Shown: piece after piece, positions 43,829-57,553 of the stretch | Numbering within the stretch: position 1 is the first letter of the stretch | Layout of the letters: every line of letters starts with the position of its first letter | Assembly (NCBI GenBank): GCA_020055645.1 | Contig: CM034546.1 | Location: 53,940,001 to 54,004,000 of the forward strand | Origin: Tomocerus qinae | Lineage: Eukaryota; Arthropoda; Collembola; Entomobryomorpha; Tomoceridae | Length of the DNA: 64,000 bases | Reading direction: 5' to 3' | Notes under the pieces: model-generated | Database searches by the model: none | Seen by the model: only the letters and a program-made list of their open reading frames with translations | Told to the model about the DNA's origin: nothing | Program-made: the position numbers and the translations under genes

Positions 43829-44096
43829 CAGAGTTCAACTAGCCGGTGGGTAGTGGCTAGGTGGCTAGGGGGCAAAAGTGGCTAGTGGGCGGGTAAATTG
43901 ATAGGTGGCTAGTGGGCAAAAGAGGCAAAAGAGGCAAAAGTCAAAATGGGGCTAATAGATACACTAAAGGATGTACAAATTGGCGCAGAATTTTGAATAT
44001 TAGGTACTTTTGCCCTATTTGCCCGCATTACCCACTTTGCCCCTTTTACCCGGGTGGGTGGGCAAATGTAGTTTTAGCCGGTAAAACTGAACTCTG
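43829..44096. mobile_element. hAT-like MITE with CAGAGTTCA ends
   Basis: 268 bp with inverted ends CAGAGTTCA...TGAACTCTG and an inner AGCCGG inversion. Flanks AGCCCAAA and AATCCAAA look like an eroded 8-bp duplication. Block U copy 2 is uninterrupted here (TTTAAGCCCAAATAAGCACC near 50958). The interior is a run of GTGGCTAGTGGGC-like and GGCAAAAG-like repeats. Confidence 0.75.
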
Positions 44097-44320
44097 AATC
44101 CAAATAAGCACCATAACAATTAGATGGGATGAGTAGTAGTAAATTACAGAAAGTGTAGTGAAACTATCAAAAGTGGCAGTCTAAATCCCACCAGATTTTA
44201 ATGTGTATCACTCTAACATTCAACTGAAATTTTTTAAAACAGTAGATGGACAAACAATATACTTAAAGTACAGGTAAACGAAGTACAGACGATAGAATTT
44301 TTCTATTACATTATTGGAAT

Positions 44321-44439
44321 CAGTACCGTATTTAGAAGTCGATTTCGGAGGGGGCAATGATATCATAGGACAATATATATTAGGCATGGGGCGGGGGGGA
44401 GGGGCATTTGTCCCCAATGCCCCCCTCAATACGGCCTTG
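44321..44439. mobile_element. hAT-type MITE, 119 bp, with perfect 8-bp TSD and empty paralogous site
   Basis: Flanked by ATTGGAAT on both sides (44313-44320, 44440-44447). Ends CAGTACCGTATTTAG and, inverted, CAAGGCCGTATTGAG are related to family H. The paralogous position at about 51168-51175 reads ATTGAAAT once, with no insertion. Confidence 0.85.
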
Positions 44440-46418
44440 ATTGGAATCACCTAGTTTCATCATTCCCATGTCCACCTCCACGTCTCAAGTTACTAAGTTT
44501 TGGTGGTTTCGATTTTCGTTCTGCCGTTTTTCCTTATTTTCCATACCGGGAGCAGGTTTAACGGAGAGCTAATGTCAATGGAGCGTATCCGTAACCTATT
44601 CACAGCAGGAAAGTCGATAAAGTTTGAATAGATTTGAATTTTGGATCAATTATTCACAAAAATAATATAATGCAAAAATCAAGTGACAGTCAGATAATGA
44701 ACGAATCAGAAAATAAATACCAAGGTTATTCTCTATTTTAACCATACCCTTTCTTTTGAAAATGTATTTTCTATTGGATGGAAAAATGCTGGAAAACATA
44801 ATTTTATTATTACATTATTACAGCAATAACAGACATCTTCAGAATGGATTAATCGTTAATTAAGTTAAACCCCAAGTCCACCATGACAACATTGCATTTT
44901 TACCTTGCAAAGATCGCTGTGGTACTTCTCCATTCGGAGAAGTCACAACTCGGGAATATTTGAACTCATAATTTATGTCTATCCATGACGACGAGAGAAG
45001 CTAAAAGTGTATTATTAAATTATAATTTTATTTCTACCTGCAAAATGTTCTTAACTAATGTAACTTTTCACAAGGAGTTAATTTAAGTCGCTATGAAAAG
45101 TTTAAATCGAATTTTCTACTATGTCGGATCACAATCAAAGAAGTTGCTTACTCTAAAACTTCGTCACAAAGCAAGAGAAAAAAAGTGGAAATTGATACGA
45201 GCCTTACATAATCGAGTTTAAAAATAAATTATGGTGAAGTCATTCTGAACGGAAAAATGACTAGGTAACGACTGGGGAAATGCTGAAGGTAAAGTACACG
45301 CAAAAAGCTGCATGAAGCATAATTATTAACAACCTAGTCATTTGTGGTTATATTCGACTGTTTATTGACAATCAGATAGTAAACGAACAGAAAATAAAGA
45401 ACGTCGTAAGCTTATTTTACTTCATCTGTACCTTACCACGTAATATGTTAATTCGTATCAACCTAAACGTCTCAAGCCAAACTGTATCCACCCAAACTGT
45501 CTTATCTCTAACAGTCTCAAGCTAATAAGCAATAAACAAATTGTAAACTTTGGTTTCCATTGATTTATGAATCGATTCGTCCAATGTTTCAATTTGAATG
45601 CTTAATCTATAAATAATACATAAACCAAAAAAATAAACTTGCTTTTTATCCAATCTTTATTCGAATCCTACATCAAACTGTCAATTTTGGTAGAAATGGT
45701 GTTATTTTTTCCATGTGGTTGAATGGCATGTTTGATTTGACATAATTGATTTTTGATTACAGTTATGCTGGCTGAAGCAGGCACAAATTGTGACGACTTG
45801 CGATTTCGGACAAAATACCTTTCAAACCCTCGACGGACTCTTATATACACAAATAACAGCATCTCGATAAAATATTTAATATCAGCTTGTCGCTTTTTAA
45901 AGAATTTCGTCCAATTAAAGCGTGGAAGACATTTTCAAACGGGGAAAAAATATTTTAACGCCGAAAATCCTGCTTATGTTAAAATCTAGCCAAATGAATA
46001 AACTTACAAAAAACAAAACCGTAATAACCGATATAATTCCTTGTATCGTAATAATTCATTGGTTAATATTTAGGGCATTTAGAACGTGTGCACATACCGT
46101 ATGTACATTACGTGTGTACTACATAGAAAGGAAGCGAGAGTATTGGTATTGAACGGTAAGATGATAGAGTATAATATAGATTATCTGACTCAATTAGATT
46201 TTCTATGAAACGGAAATCCAAGTTCTCTCAGATAAATAAAATAAATATCTAACTATTTCCAACTCAGTAAATAATAAAACATACATTTAACAAAATCTCT
46301 TCATACTCTGAGCGCATTGATTGAACTGACAACCTTACAAGCAATCAGATACACCTTGGTATAAAAAGACATGTTAATAATCAAATTAAATAAATTGCCA
46401 ATTTTGGAAATTCAACGT

Positions 46419-46634
46419 TGTCCTTTAAGGAAGGACGAAACCAATATTATCCATTTTTTGTTTGGTACAAGAAAAATCTTATGTTCATTTTTCGTTTGGT
46501 GCGCAGGAAATAGCCTAACTTCACTAACAAGCGTATGGATATAGGCTTTTTCCTGTACCAAACAAAAAAGGGATATTGGTTTTTCCCTGTACCGATCTGA
46601 AAGTGGATATAGGTTTTTTCCGTCCTTAAGGGAC
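46419..46634. mobile_element. MITE of the GTCCTTTAAGGAACG type
   Basis: Inverted ends GTCCTTTAAGGA and TCCTTAAGGGAC with internal TTTTTGTTTGGTAC and GGATATAGG motifs shared with 48276-48486. The same insertion is present in block U copy 2 (53075-53290), so it predates that duplication. Confidence 0.7.
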
Positions 46635-48275
46635 GACATGATTTATTCTATCTTTAAGCCTTAAGGCGTGCAATAAACTGTACATGCTATTCGAATGGAA
46701 TTTGCAAACGTCACATGGCTTTCGTTGGCGAATATAAAGTGGACAAAAGCTTACATTCTACAGTATAGGGTTCCCAATTAAACTATTATATTTATTTGGG
46801 TGCAGATGAAAAGTACCTTTACTAATTTACTACCAATATGTAAAATATCTTGTAGTCGCACCGCTGACTACAAAGTATACATGGGACTTCTAAACCCATA
46901 CAACCTAGTGAAGTCCCAAACCCATGATAATAATTGAATCTTTACCTTGCAAAGAATTATGTGCTATTAAATTTTATTTCAAGTAAAGTCAAAGAAATAA
47001 AGTTTATAAAACCTTTGAGATATTCGTTAAAGCAACTTAAAGCAAAAATGTAATGAATGTCGATATTAAAGGTTCTGAAAAAATGTATGGAATATATAAA
47101 CAGAGTTGTTATTTGTGGTTTTATGTGATTGCTTTAAGACAATCAGATAATGAACGAATCAGGAAATAAAGAATACCCATAAATAAGCTTATTTTCTTTA
47201 GCTTTATCTATATCATATATAAATCTTCACCCAGTTAGTATTTCTATGCAACGGAAATACCAATTATAATAGTAACTACCTAACTGTTTCTACCTCAGTA
47301 ATCAGTAATAAATAAAATATTATGCTTCGTAAAATATCGTTCCTTTGAACTCCCTTATCAACTACAAGTTAAGTCCCAAATCCATCATAACAATATTGAA
47401 TCTTTACTTTACAAATAATTGTGTGGTATTAATTTTTATCTCAAGGAAACTCCAAGCAAAGGAAAGTCAAAGAAATCAAGAGTTTTGAAAACATTTGAAT
47501 TATTCGTAAAAATAACATAAAGCAACAATCATAGTGAATGTCGATATTGAAGGTAATGGAAAAGCTACATGGAATATATAAACAAATTTGTTATTTGTGG
47601 TTTTCTGTAATTGCTTATTGACAATCAGATAATGAACGAATAAGGAGATAAAGAATACCCCAATCTTATTCTCCTTTGTTTTAACTTTCTCCTTAGTTTT
47701 ATAAAACTTTAGTGGATGGTAATGTTTATTTTAAATAACTACCACGTGCCCTGGTATCCTATGGACCTTACGAGGAAGATATCTTGTAACGTTAAAAATA
47801 GATATATTTTCTATAAATAATAGACATCTTCATAATGGATCGTTAAAAACCATCGTAACAGTATTGTATCTTTATCTTGCAAAGACTTTTAAGTGATAAG
47901 ATATTCTTCTATTGGGAGACGTTACAACTTTGGAATAGTATCTCTCGCACAATTGGAAATATAGTAGAATCAATTTTTTTTAAATTGATATTTTACGAAT
48001 GTTTTAGTAAAACATCGACATCTAAAACGAAACTAAATAATAATTATATGTATAAAATTATTATTTAATCCATCCTTCCAGAATGAAAATATTCCTTACA
48101 TTATAAAAGGAATGTATTTTAAGTAGGAAAAGTCAGTTGAAACGCACATTACAGTGAAAACATTTTTGAGCCAGAAACAGCAACTTGCTTCCCCAAATTT
48201 CCAGGAAGGATATCTTGGTTTATAACAATAAGGATATTTTATGGACCACAATTTCATCACAATCCAGTAACATAT

Positions 48276-48486
48276 CGTCCTTGAAGGAACGAAAAGACAA
48301 TATCCATTTTTTGTTTGGTGGACGAATAAGCCTATATCCATTTTTCGTTTGGTGCAGGAAATAGCCTAACTCCACTAACAAGCGTATGGATTTAGGCTTC
48401 TTCCGTCACCAAGCAAAAAATGGATTTTGGCTTATTCGTCCACCAAATAAAAAATGAATATTGTCTTTTTCGTTCCTTAAGGGACG
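48276..48486. mobile_element. MITE of the GTCCTTTAAGGAACG type, 4-bp ATAT duplication
   Basis: 211 bp. Ends CGTCCTTGAAGGAACGAAAA and, inverted, CGTCCCTTAAGGAACGAAAA. ATAT flanks both sides (48272-48275, 48487-48490). The homologous sequence without insertion reads AACATATTTTCTATTG (about 42184), confirming a 4-bp duplication. Copy 2 carries the same insertion at 55575-55779. Confidence 0.8.
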
Positions 48487-48490
48487 ATAT

Positions 48491-48615
48491 TTTCTATCGA
48501 AAATCGTGACCGTCAATGCAGTGCTACTGGCATTGTTGCTGCTGTTGCATATTTGCAACCTTCTGTTACCTGCACCCGCAATCTATTGGACGAGATCATA
48601 ACAGTCGCGAGTTGA
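48491..48615 (+). pseudogene. family Q exon fragment
   Basis: Reads FSIENRDRQCSATGIVAAVA, YLQPSVTCTRNLLDEI, then TVAS-stop. The N-terminal part of the exon is cut off by the MITE at 48276-48486. The paired fragment in block copy 2 is at about 55784-55910. Confidence 0.4.
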
Positions 48616-50210
48616 TATACATTTTAGTAGATGTTTACTAAATGTTAATCATCGATAATTTAATAATAATGTTAATTTTTTGGGATTTCTGCCTGCCTTC
48701 AACGCGAGAGACATCATTAGACTCCCAACAGACTTGTTATTTGTGGTTTTTTAGACTGTTTATTGACAATTAGATAATGAACTCAACGGAAAATAAAGAA
48801 TACTCATAACATTATTTTCCTTTGTTTTATCTATATACCATACCTAAGTATATATAGATTCCCAACTCAGTTAGTATTTTAGAAGTTTTCTAAGAAAAAT
48901 GACAATTAGTACGAACTGTACTGTACATGTACCAATTATTCAGAAGGTCTAAGTAACTCAAAATTACCATTTAAGTGTCACTTTTCACTTCAATAAACCA
49001 AAATGCCTTACACTACATTACACAGAAAGCATTAAAAAGTCCATCATGATGGCTATTATGTTCCAAAATTTTGTAATGTTATCACCATAGGTGCTATTAT
49101 CAATACCTATGTATTTATTTCGTTGATTTAGTAAACACTGCATATAATAGTTCTCACTAGTAAAAAAAACTGAAGGACAACAAAGCTAACCACATAGTTA
49201 AGACTAAAAAAACATTAACATCAAGTGTATAATTTTTAAAGAAGCTTTTAATTTTGTTAACCTGTGGCAAATCGATACACTTCCCCATAAATATAAATAA
49301 GATAGGGTAAATCTCATACAAATGAAAAGTATTATGTAATATTTACACAACGCTGACTACAAATTATAAAAATGGAATTTCTAAACCCGTACAACCAAGT
49401 TTAGTCCCAAATCCATCATAAAAATATTGCATCTTTACCTTGCAAAGACTGACGGGGTATCCATAGATTTGGAGAAGTTACAGTTTTTGGAATAGTTAAA
49501 CGCACACAATATACAATATAGACTGAATTAAAGAATACCGATATTTTTGGAATGTTTTTTCTAAAACATTGAAGTCTAATAATAAACTAAATGATGATAA
49601 CTGGAATAAATGAAGACAAATACAATTCTTCAGATGCTTATACATTTTTACAGTCTATCGATCCTTATTTCTCAATTAAAAACGGGTAATAGTAGAAAGA
49701 CGCTGATATAAGTAACAAAATTTCTAGCATAACAACTGAACAAGAAAAGTATTCAATTTAAATTAAATTGATAGTTTATTTTGAATTTTAATGAAAAACG
49801 CAAAAATCTTTTTGAGACAGTTTATTCTATTTAATAAAAATATTTCTACATTCAAAATAAAATTTTCCAAACCAATGCAACTTGTCACAAGGAACTATTT
49901 CAAGTTGAAATGAAAAGATAAAACGAACTTTACCCTGAGAACATTTCGGATCGTTTTCAAAGCAATTTCTTCACGACTTGGTCACAAAGCAGGGGATATA
50001 GATAAGGTGAAATAGATGCGAGCTAATTAGTCTCAATAAATCGGTCCTTCCATAATAAATGTCTCTAACCTTTTAAGAGGATCAATTGTATTAAGTATGA
50101 AAAGCCAGCTGAAACGGACATTACCGTGATAACATTTTGGAGCATGTGCTACAAAACGGAACAACCTGATTCTCCAATTTTGCAGGAAGGATGTCTTGGT
50201 TTTATTCCAA

Positions 50211-50370
50211 TATCCAACAATAAGGAAATTTTATGTGCTACTATTTCACAATCCTAACATATTTTCTATTGAAAATCGTGACCGTCAATGTAGTGCGACT
50301 TGCATAGTTGCAGTTGCATATGCATTTTTGCAAACTCCTGTTACATGGACCCGCAATCTAGTGGAATAGA
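50211..50370 (+). pseudogene. family Q exon, frameshifted copy
   Basis: Same exon as 42111-42311 (…ISNNKEILCATISQS…FSIENRDRQCSATCIVAVAY…) but two bases are missing at CAATCCTAACAT (CAATCCTGTAACAT in copy 1). This shifts the frame, and a TAG ends it after VTWTRNLVE. Confidence 0.4.
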
Positions 50371-53074
50371 TTTACTTATATTGCTTACTATTATTATCGA
50401 TATTTTATAATAATAATTTTAATTTTCAAGGATTTCTGCCTGCCTTTAAAGCTAGAGAGATCATTAGACTCTAAAATTTATGGTTTTTTAGAATGTTTGT
50501 TGACAATCAGATAATGAACGCAACAGAAAATAAATATTACTCAACTTATTTTCCTTTGTTTTATCTATACCCTATACCTAAGTATATAGATTCCCACCCA
50601 GTTAGAATTTTTATGGAACGAAAATATAAGTTTCCCCAGAAAAATGAAAATAAATACCTATAATAACTGTTTCTACCTCAGTAATAAATAAAACATTACA
50701 CTCAACAAAATTTTGTACTTTTAAACTCATTTATACAACGGATAACCCTGTTACTTGTAGTTTTCGGTTTCTGCTTATTGACAATCAAGTAGTGAATGAA
50801 TCAGGAAAAACGAATACAAACAAGATTATTCTCTATTATTTGGTTTGGATTGGACATGGGAATGATGAAACTAAAATTTACTTAATACAAAATATTATAA
50901 CTATCTACACTATAGAATATAACTCCAAGTAATTTAAATTTTAAAAAATTCACATCGTTTAAGCCCAAATAAGCACCATAACAATTAGATGGGATGAATA
51001 GTAGTAAATTACGGAAAGTGTAGTGAAACTATCAAAAATCCCACCAGATTTTCATGTATATCACTCTAACATTCATCTGAAACTTTTTTAAACAGTATAG
51101 ATGGACAAACAATATCATTCAAGTACGGGTAAAAAAAGTACAGACGATAAAAGTTTTCTATTACATTATTGAAATCCCAGTCTCATCATTTCCAATGTCC
51201 ACCTTCACGTCTCAAGTTACTAAGTTTTGTTGTTTCGATTTTCGTTCTGCCGTTTTTCCTTATTTCTCATACCGGGAGCAGGTTTAACGGAGAGCTAATG
51301 TCATAGAGGAGTGTAACGTATTCACCGCAAGAAAGTCGATAAAATTTGTGAATAGATTTGAATTTTGAATCAATTATTCACTAAAATAATATAATGCAAA
51401 AATCAAATGACAATCAGATAATGAACGAATCAGAAAATAAATACTAAGGTTGTTCTACTCTATTTTAACCATAGCCGATCTTATTCTGCATTTTAACCTT
51501 GCAAAGACCGCTGTGGTACTTCTCCATTTGGAGAAGTCACAACTCGGGGATATTTGAACTCATAATTTATGTCTATCTATGACGACGGGAGAAATTAAAA
51601 GTGTATTATTATTTTATTTCTACCTCTAAAATGTTCTAAACTAATGTAACTTTTCACAAGGAGTTATTTTAAATCGCTATGAAAAGTTTAAGACGAATTT
51701 TCTGCTGTGAGAATGTCGGATCACATTCAAAGAAGTTTCTTAGTACTTCGTCACAAAGCAAGAGAGAAAAAAGTGGAAATTGATACGAGCCAAATAGACC
51801 TTACATAATTGAGTTTAAAAATAAATTATGGTGAAGTCACTCTGAACGGAAAAATAACTAAATAACGACTGGGGAAATGCTGAAGGTAAAGTACACGCAA
51901 AAAGCTGCATGAAGCAGAATTATTAACAACCTAGTCATTTGTGGTTATATTCGACTGTTTATTGACAATCAGATAGTAAACGAACAGAAAATAAAGAACG
52001 TCGTAAGCTTATTTTACCTTATCTATACCTTACTACGTAATATGTTAATTCGTATCAACCTAAACGTCTCAAGCCAAGCTGTCTCCACCCAAACTGTCTT
52101 ATCTCAAACAGTCTCAAGCAAAACTGCCTTCTTACAAACAGACTGAAGCCAAACTGTCTTATCTCAAACAGTCTCATACCAATAAGCAATAAACAAATTG
52201 TAAACTTTGGTTTCCATTGATTTATGAATCGATTCGTCCAATGTTTCAATTTGCATGCTTAATCTATAAATAATACATAAACCAAAAAATAAACTTGCTT
52301 TTTATCCGATCTTTATTCGAATCCTACATCAAACTGTCAATTTTGGTAGAAATGGTGTTATTTTTTCCATGTGGTTGAATGGCATGTTTGATTTGACATA
52401 ATTGATTTTTGATTACAGTTATGCTGGCTGAAGCAGGCACAAATTGTGACGACCTGCGATTTCGGACAAAATACCTTTCAAACCCTCGACGGACTCTTAT
52501 ATACACAAATAACCGGATCTCGATAAAATATTTAATATCAGCTTGTCGCTTTTTAAAGAATTTCGTCCAATTAAAGCGTAGAAGACATTTTCATACGGGG
52601 AAAAAATATTTTAACGCCGAAAATCCTGCTTATGTTAAAATCTAGCCAAATGAATAAACTTACAAAAAACAAAACCGTAATAACCGATATAATTCCTTGT
52701 ATCGTAATAATTCATTGGTTAATATTTAGGGCATTTAGAACGTGTGCACATACCGTATGTACATTACGTGTGTACTACATAGAAAGGAAGCGAGAGTATT
52801 GGTATTGAACGGTAAGATGATAGAGTATATAGATTATCTGACTCAATTAGATTTTCTATGAAACGGAAATCCAAGTTCTCTCAGATAAATAAAATAAATA
52901 TCTAACTATTTCCAACTCAGTAAATAATAAAACATCATACATTTAACAAAATCTCTTCATACTCTGAGCGCATTGATTGAACTGACAACCTTACAAGCAA
53001 TCAGATACACCTTGGTATAAAAAGACATGTTAATAATCAAATTAAATAAATTGCCAATTTTGGAAATTCAACGT

Positions 53075-53290
53075 TGTCCTTTAAGGAAGGACGAAACCAA
53101 TATTATCCATTTTTTGTTTGGTACAAGAAAAATCTTATGTTCATTTTTCGTTTGGTGCGCAGGAAATAGCCTAACTTCACTAACAAGCGTATGGATATAG
53201 GCTTTTTCCTGTACCAAACAAAAAAGGGATATTGGTTTTTCCCTGTACCGATCTGAAAGTGGATATAGGTTTTTTCCGTCCTTAAGGGAC
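53075..53290. mobile_element. MITE of the GTCCTTTAAGGAACG type (block copy 2)
   Basis: Paralogous to 46419-46634 at the 6656-bp offset and practically identical, so it was inherited with the duplication. Confidence 0.7.
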
Positions 53291-55063
53291 GACATGATTT
53301 ATTCTATCTTTAAGCCTTAAGGCGTGAAATAAACTGTGCATGCATTCGAATGGAATTTGCAAACGTCACATGGCTTTCGTTGGCGAATATAAAGTGAACA
53401 AAGGCTTACATTCTACACTATAGGGTTCCCAATTAAACCAATATATATATTTGGGTGCAGATGAAAAGTACTTTTACTACCAATTTTTAAAATATCTTGT
53501 AGTGGCACCGCTGAAAACAAAATATACATGGGACTTCTAAACCCGTACAACCGAGTGAAGTCCCAAACCCATGATAACAATATTGAATCTTTACCTTGCA
53601 AAGAATCATGTGGTATTAAATTTTATTTCAAGAAAAATCGAAGAAATAAAGATTATAAAACATTTGAGATATTCGTTAAAGCAACATAAAACAAAAAACT
53701 AATGAATCTCGATTCTCGATATAAAGGTTCTGAAAAAAATGTATGGAATATATAAACAGAGTTGTTATTTGTGGTTTTATGTGATTGCTTTAAGACAGTC
53801 TGATAATGAACGAATCAGGAAATAAAGAATACCCATAAATAAGCTTATTTTCTTTAGCTTTATCTATATCATTATATAAATCTTCACCCAGTTAGTATTT
53901 CTATGCAATGGAAATACCAATTAAAATAGTAAATACCTAACTGTTTCTACCTCAGTAATCAGTAATAAATAAAATATTATGCTTCGTAAAATATCGTTCC
54001 TTTGAACTCCCTTATCAACTACAAGTTAAGTCCCAAATCAATCATAACAATATTGAATCTTTACCTTACAAATAATTGTGTGATATTAAATTTTATCTCA
54101 AGGAAACTCCCAGCAAAGGAAAGTCAAAGAAATCAAGAGTTTTGAAAACATTTGAATTATTCGTAAAAATAACATAAAGCAACAATCATTGTGAATGTCG
54201 ATATTGAAGGTAATGGAAAAGCTGCATGGAATATATAAACAAATTTGTTATTTGTGGTTTTCTGTAATTGCTTATTGACAATCAGATAATGAACGAATAA
54301 GGAGATAAAGAATACCCACAATCTTATTCTCCTTTGTTTTAACTTTCTCCTTAGTTTTATAAAACTTTTGTGGATGGTAATGTTTAATTTATATAACTAC
54401 CACGTGGCCTGGTATCCTTAGGACCTTACGAGGAAGATATCTTGTAAGGTTAAAAATATATATATTTTCTATAAATAATAGACATCTTCATAATGGATCG
54501 TTAAAAACCATCGTAACAGTATTGTATCTTTATCTTGCAAAGACTTTTAAGTGATAAGATATTCTTCTATTGGGAGACGTTACAACTTTGGAATAGTAAC
54601 TCTCACACAATTGGAAATATAGAATCAATTTTTTTATATGATACTTTAGGAATGTTTTTGTAAAACATCGACATCTAAAACGAAACTAAATGATGAACGG
54701 AAAAAATGAAAACAAAAATGCATTTCTTCAAATGCTTATACAACTCGACAATATAACTAACATGTGTAGTAACAATAACCCAATTTATATTTTTAAAATA
54801 TATCATTTGTCTAAGGCGTGGTTCATATTCATTTTTTTCATAAAAGCAAGGGTTGTAGTATGTTATTTATTTGCCAAATAAAATTAATGAACAACCGTTT
54901 CATTAAAAATTTGATGAGTGATTCTTTTCGGCAGTATTGATAATCGAGATATTATTTGTATAATAATAACAATGATTGTAAAGGATTTGGTTATTCCAAA
55001 GAGTTTCATATTATTGCAACATTTTATGGAATTGATAAAATTTAGTCAAAGCAATAATTATAT

Positions 55064-55332
55064 CGGCTGCTTAATATTACAAGGTAACAAGCCATTTTAT
55101 CATGGCTGCTACAAAATAACAAACCATTTTATCATGGCTGCTACAAGGTAACAAGCCATTTTATCATGGCAGCGACAAGGTAACAAACCACATCGCTTGA
55201 TACAGTGGTTTGTTACCTTGTCGCAGCCATGATAAAATGGCTTGTTACTTTGTAGCAGCCATGATAAAATGGTTTGTTACTTTGTAGCAGCCATGATAAA
55301 ATGGCTTGTTACCTTGTAATATTAAGCAGACG
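55064..55332. mobile_element. palindromic MITE (family R) with 32-bp repeats in both arms
   Basis: 269 bp, ends CGGCTGCTTAATATTACAAG and, inverted, CGTCTGCTTAATATTACAAG, flanked by ATAT (55060-55063, 55333-55336). Each arm contains three 32-bp tandem units (AACAAGCCATTTTATCATGG with CTGCTACAAGGT; starts at 55086, 55118, 55150). Absent at the matching position in block copy 1. Confidence 0.85.
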
Positions 55333-55574
55333 ATATTACGTATAAAATTATTATTTAATCCATCCTTCCATAATGAAATATTCCTTATATTATAAAAGGA
55401 ATGTAGGAAAAGCCAGTTGAAACGCACATTACCGTGAAAACATTTTTGAGCTAGAAACAGCAACCTGCTTCAATTGCTTCATGCTTCCACAAATTTCCAG
55501 GAAGGATATTTTGGTTTATAACAATAAGGATATTTTATAGACCACAATTTCATCACAGTCCAGTAACATAATAA

Positions 55575-55779
55575 CGTCCTTTAAGAAACGAAAAAGCCAA
55601 AATGCATTTTTGTTTGGTGAACGAATAAACCTATATCCATTTTTCGTTTGGTTCAGGAAATAGCATAACTACAAGCGTATGGATACAGGCTTTCTCCGCC
55701 ACCAAGCAAAAAATGGATTTTGGCTTATTCGTGCACCAAATAAAAAATGAATATTGTCTTTTTCGTTCCTTAAGGGACG
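55575..55779. mobile_element. MITE of the GTCCTTTAAGGAACG type (block copy 2 of 48276)
   Basis: Same insertion point as 48276-48486, somewhat more eroded at the left end. Confidence 0.7.
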
Positions 55780-57450
55780 ATATTTTCTATCGAAAATCGT
55801 GATCGTCAATGCAGTGCTACTGGCATTGTTGCTGCTGTTGCATATTTACAACCTTCTGTTACCTGCACCCGCAATCTATTGGACGAGACCATAACAGTCG
55901 CGAGTTGATATACATTTTAGTAGATGTTTACTAAATGTTAATCATCGATAATTTAATAATAATTAATGTTAATTTTCTGGGATTTCTGCCTGCCTGAGAC
56001 ATCATTAGACTCCCAAAAGACTTGTTATTTGTGGTTTTTTAGGCTGTTTATTGACAATTAGATAATGAACTCAACGGAAAATAAAGAATACTCATAACAT
56101 TATTTTCCTTTGTTTTATCTATATACCATACCTAAATAGATTCCCAACTCAGTTAGTATTTTAGAAGTTTTCTAAGAAAAATGACAAATAGTACCTAAAG
56201 AACTGTACTGTACATGTACCAATTATTCAGAAGGTCTAAGTAACTCAAAATTACCATTTAAGTGTCACTTTTCACTTCAATAAGGCAAAATGTCTTACAT
56301 TACAGTACATTAAGCAAAGCATTAAAATAAAAATCCATCATGATGGATATTATGTACCAAAATTCTGCAATGTTATCATCATATAGGTGCTATTATATAT
56401 CAATACCTATTTATTTATTTTGTAGACATTGCATGAAATGGTTCTCACTAGTAAATACAACTAAATGACAACAAAGGTAACCATATAATAGTAAAAACAA
56501 AAAAGACTATTAACATCAAGTGTATTATTTTCAAAGAATTATTAAATAGCTTTTAATTTTGTTGGCCTGTGGCAAATCGATACACTTCCCACAAATATAA
56601 ATAAGATAGGCTAAACCTCATACAAATGAAAAGTATTATGTAATATTTACATAACGCTGACTACAAATTATAAAAATGGAATTTCTAAACCCGTACAACC
56701 AAGTTTAGTCCCAAATCCATCATAACAATATATTGCATCTTTACCTTGCAAAGACTGACCGTAGATTTGGAGAAGTTACAATTTTTGGAATAGTTAAACG
56801 CACACAATATACAATATAGACTGAATTAAAGAATACCGATATTTTTGGAATGTTTTTCTAAAACATTGAAGTCTAATAATAAACTAAATGATGATAACTG
56901 GACTGGAATAAATGAACATAAGGAATCAAATACATTTCTTCAGATGCTTATACATTTTTACAGTCTATCGATCCTTATTTCTCAATTAAAAACGGGGTAA
57001 TAGTAGAAAGACGCTGATATAAGTAACAAAATTTCTAGCATAACAACTGAACAAGAAAGTATTCAATTTACATTAAATTGATAGATAGTTTATTTTGAAT
57101 TTTAATGGAAAAACACAAAAATCTTTTTGAGAAAGTTTACTCTATTTAATGACATTCCTACATCCAAAATAAAATTTTCCAAACCAATGCAACTTGTCAC
57201 AAGGAACTATTTCAAGTTGAAATGAAAAGATACTAAAACGAACTTTACCCTGAGAAAATTTCGGATCATTTTCATAGCAATTTCTTCGCGACTTGGTCAC
57301 AAAGCAGGAGATATAATTAAGGTGAAATAGATTTAACTTTTTAAGAGGACCTTCTGTATTAAGTATGAAAAGGCAGCTGAAACGGACATTACCGTGATAA
57401 CATTTTGGAGTATGTGCCAAAAACCAGAAAACCTGATTCTCCAATTTTGC

Positions 57451-57553
57451 AAGAAGGATGTCTTGGTTTTATTCCAATATCCAACAATAAGGAAATTTTA
57501 TGTGCTACAATTTCACAGCCCTGTGACATATTTTATATTGAAAATCGTGGTCG
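57451..57553 (+). pseudogene. family Q exon, decayed copy
   Basis: Reads CLGFIPISNNKEILCATISQ then PCDIFYIENRGRQ-stop. About 15-20 nt of the QCSATC segment are deleted, and the rest is out of frame. Confidence 0.35.

Larger units (their letters stand above)
41821..49900. repeat. tandem block U, copy 1
   Basis: Collinear with 50040-57640. The sub-segment 45400-48070 is nearly identical to 52050-54700 (offset 6656 bp at 45753/52409 and 46412/53068). The remaining parts are a little more diverged. Copy 1 carries three insertions missing from copy 2 (42401-43339, 43829-44096, 44321-44439). Confidence 0.85.

Noticed and set aside
45668-53295. Matching ORF pairs at a 6656-bp offset (for example 45753/52409, 46412/53068) as conserved genes
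   Set aside because: They are identical because the DNA block is recently duplicated. 46412-46639 and 53068-53295 lie inside a MITE. Identity at this level does not show selection.
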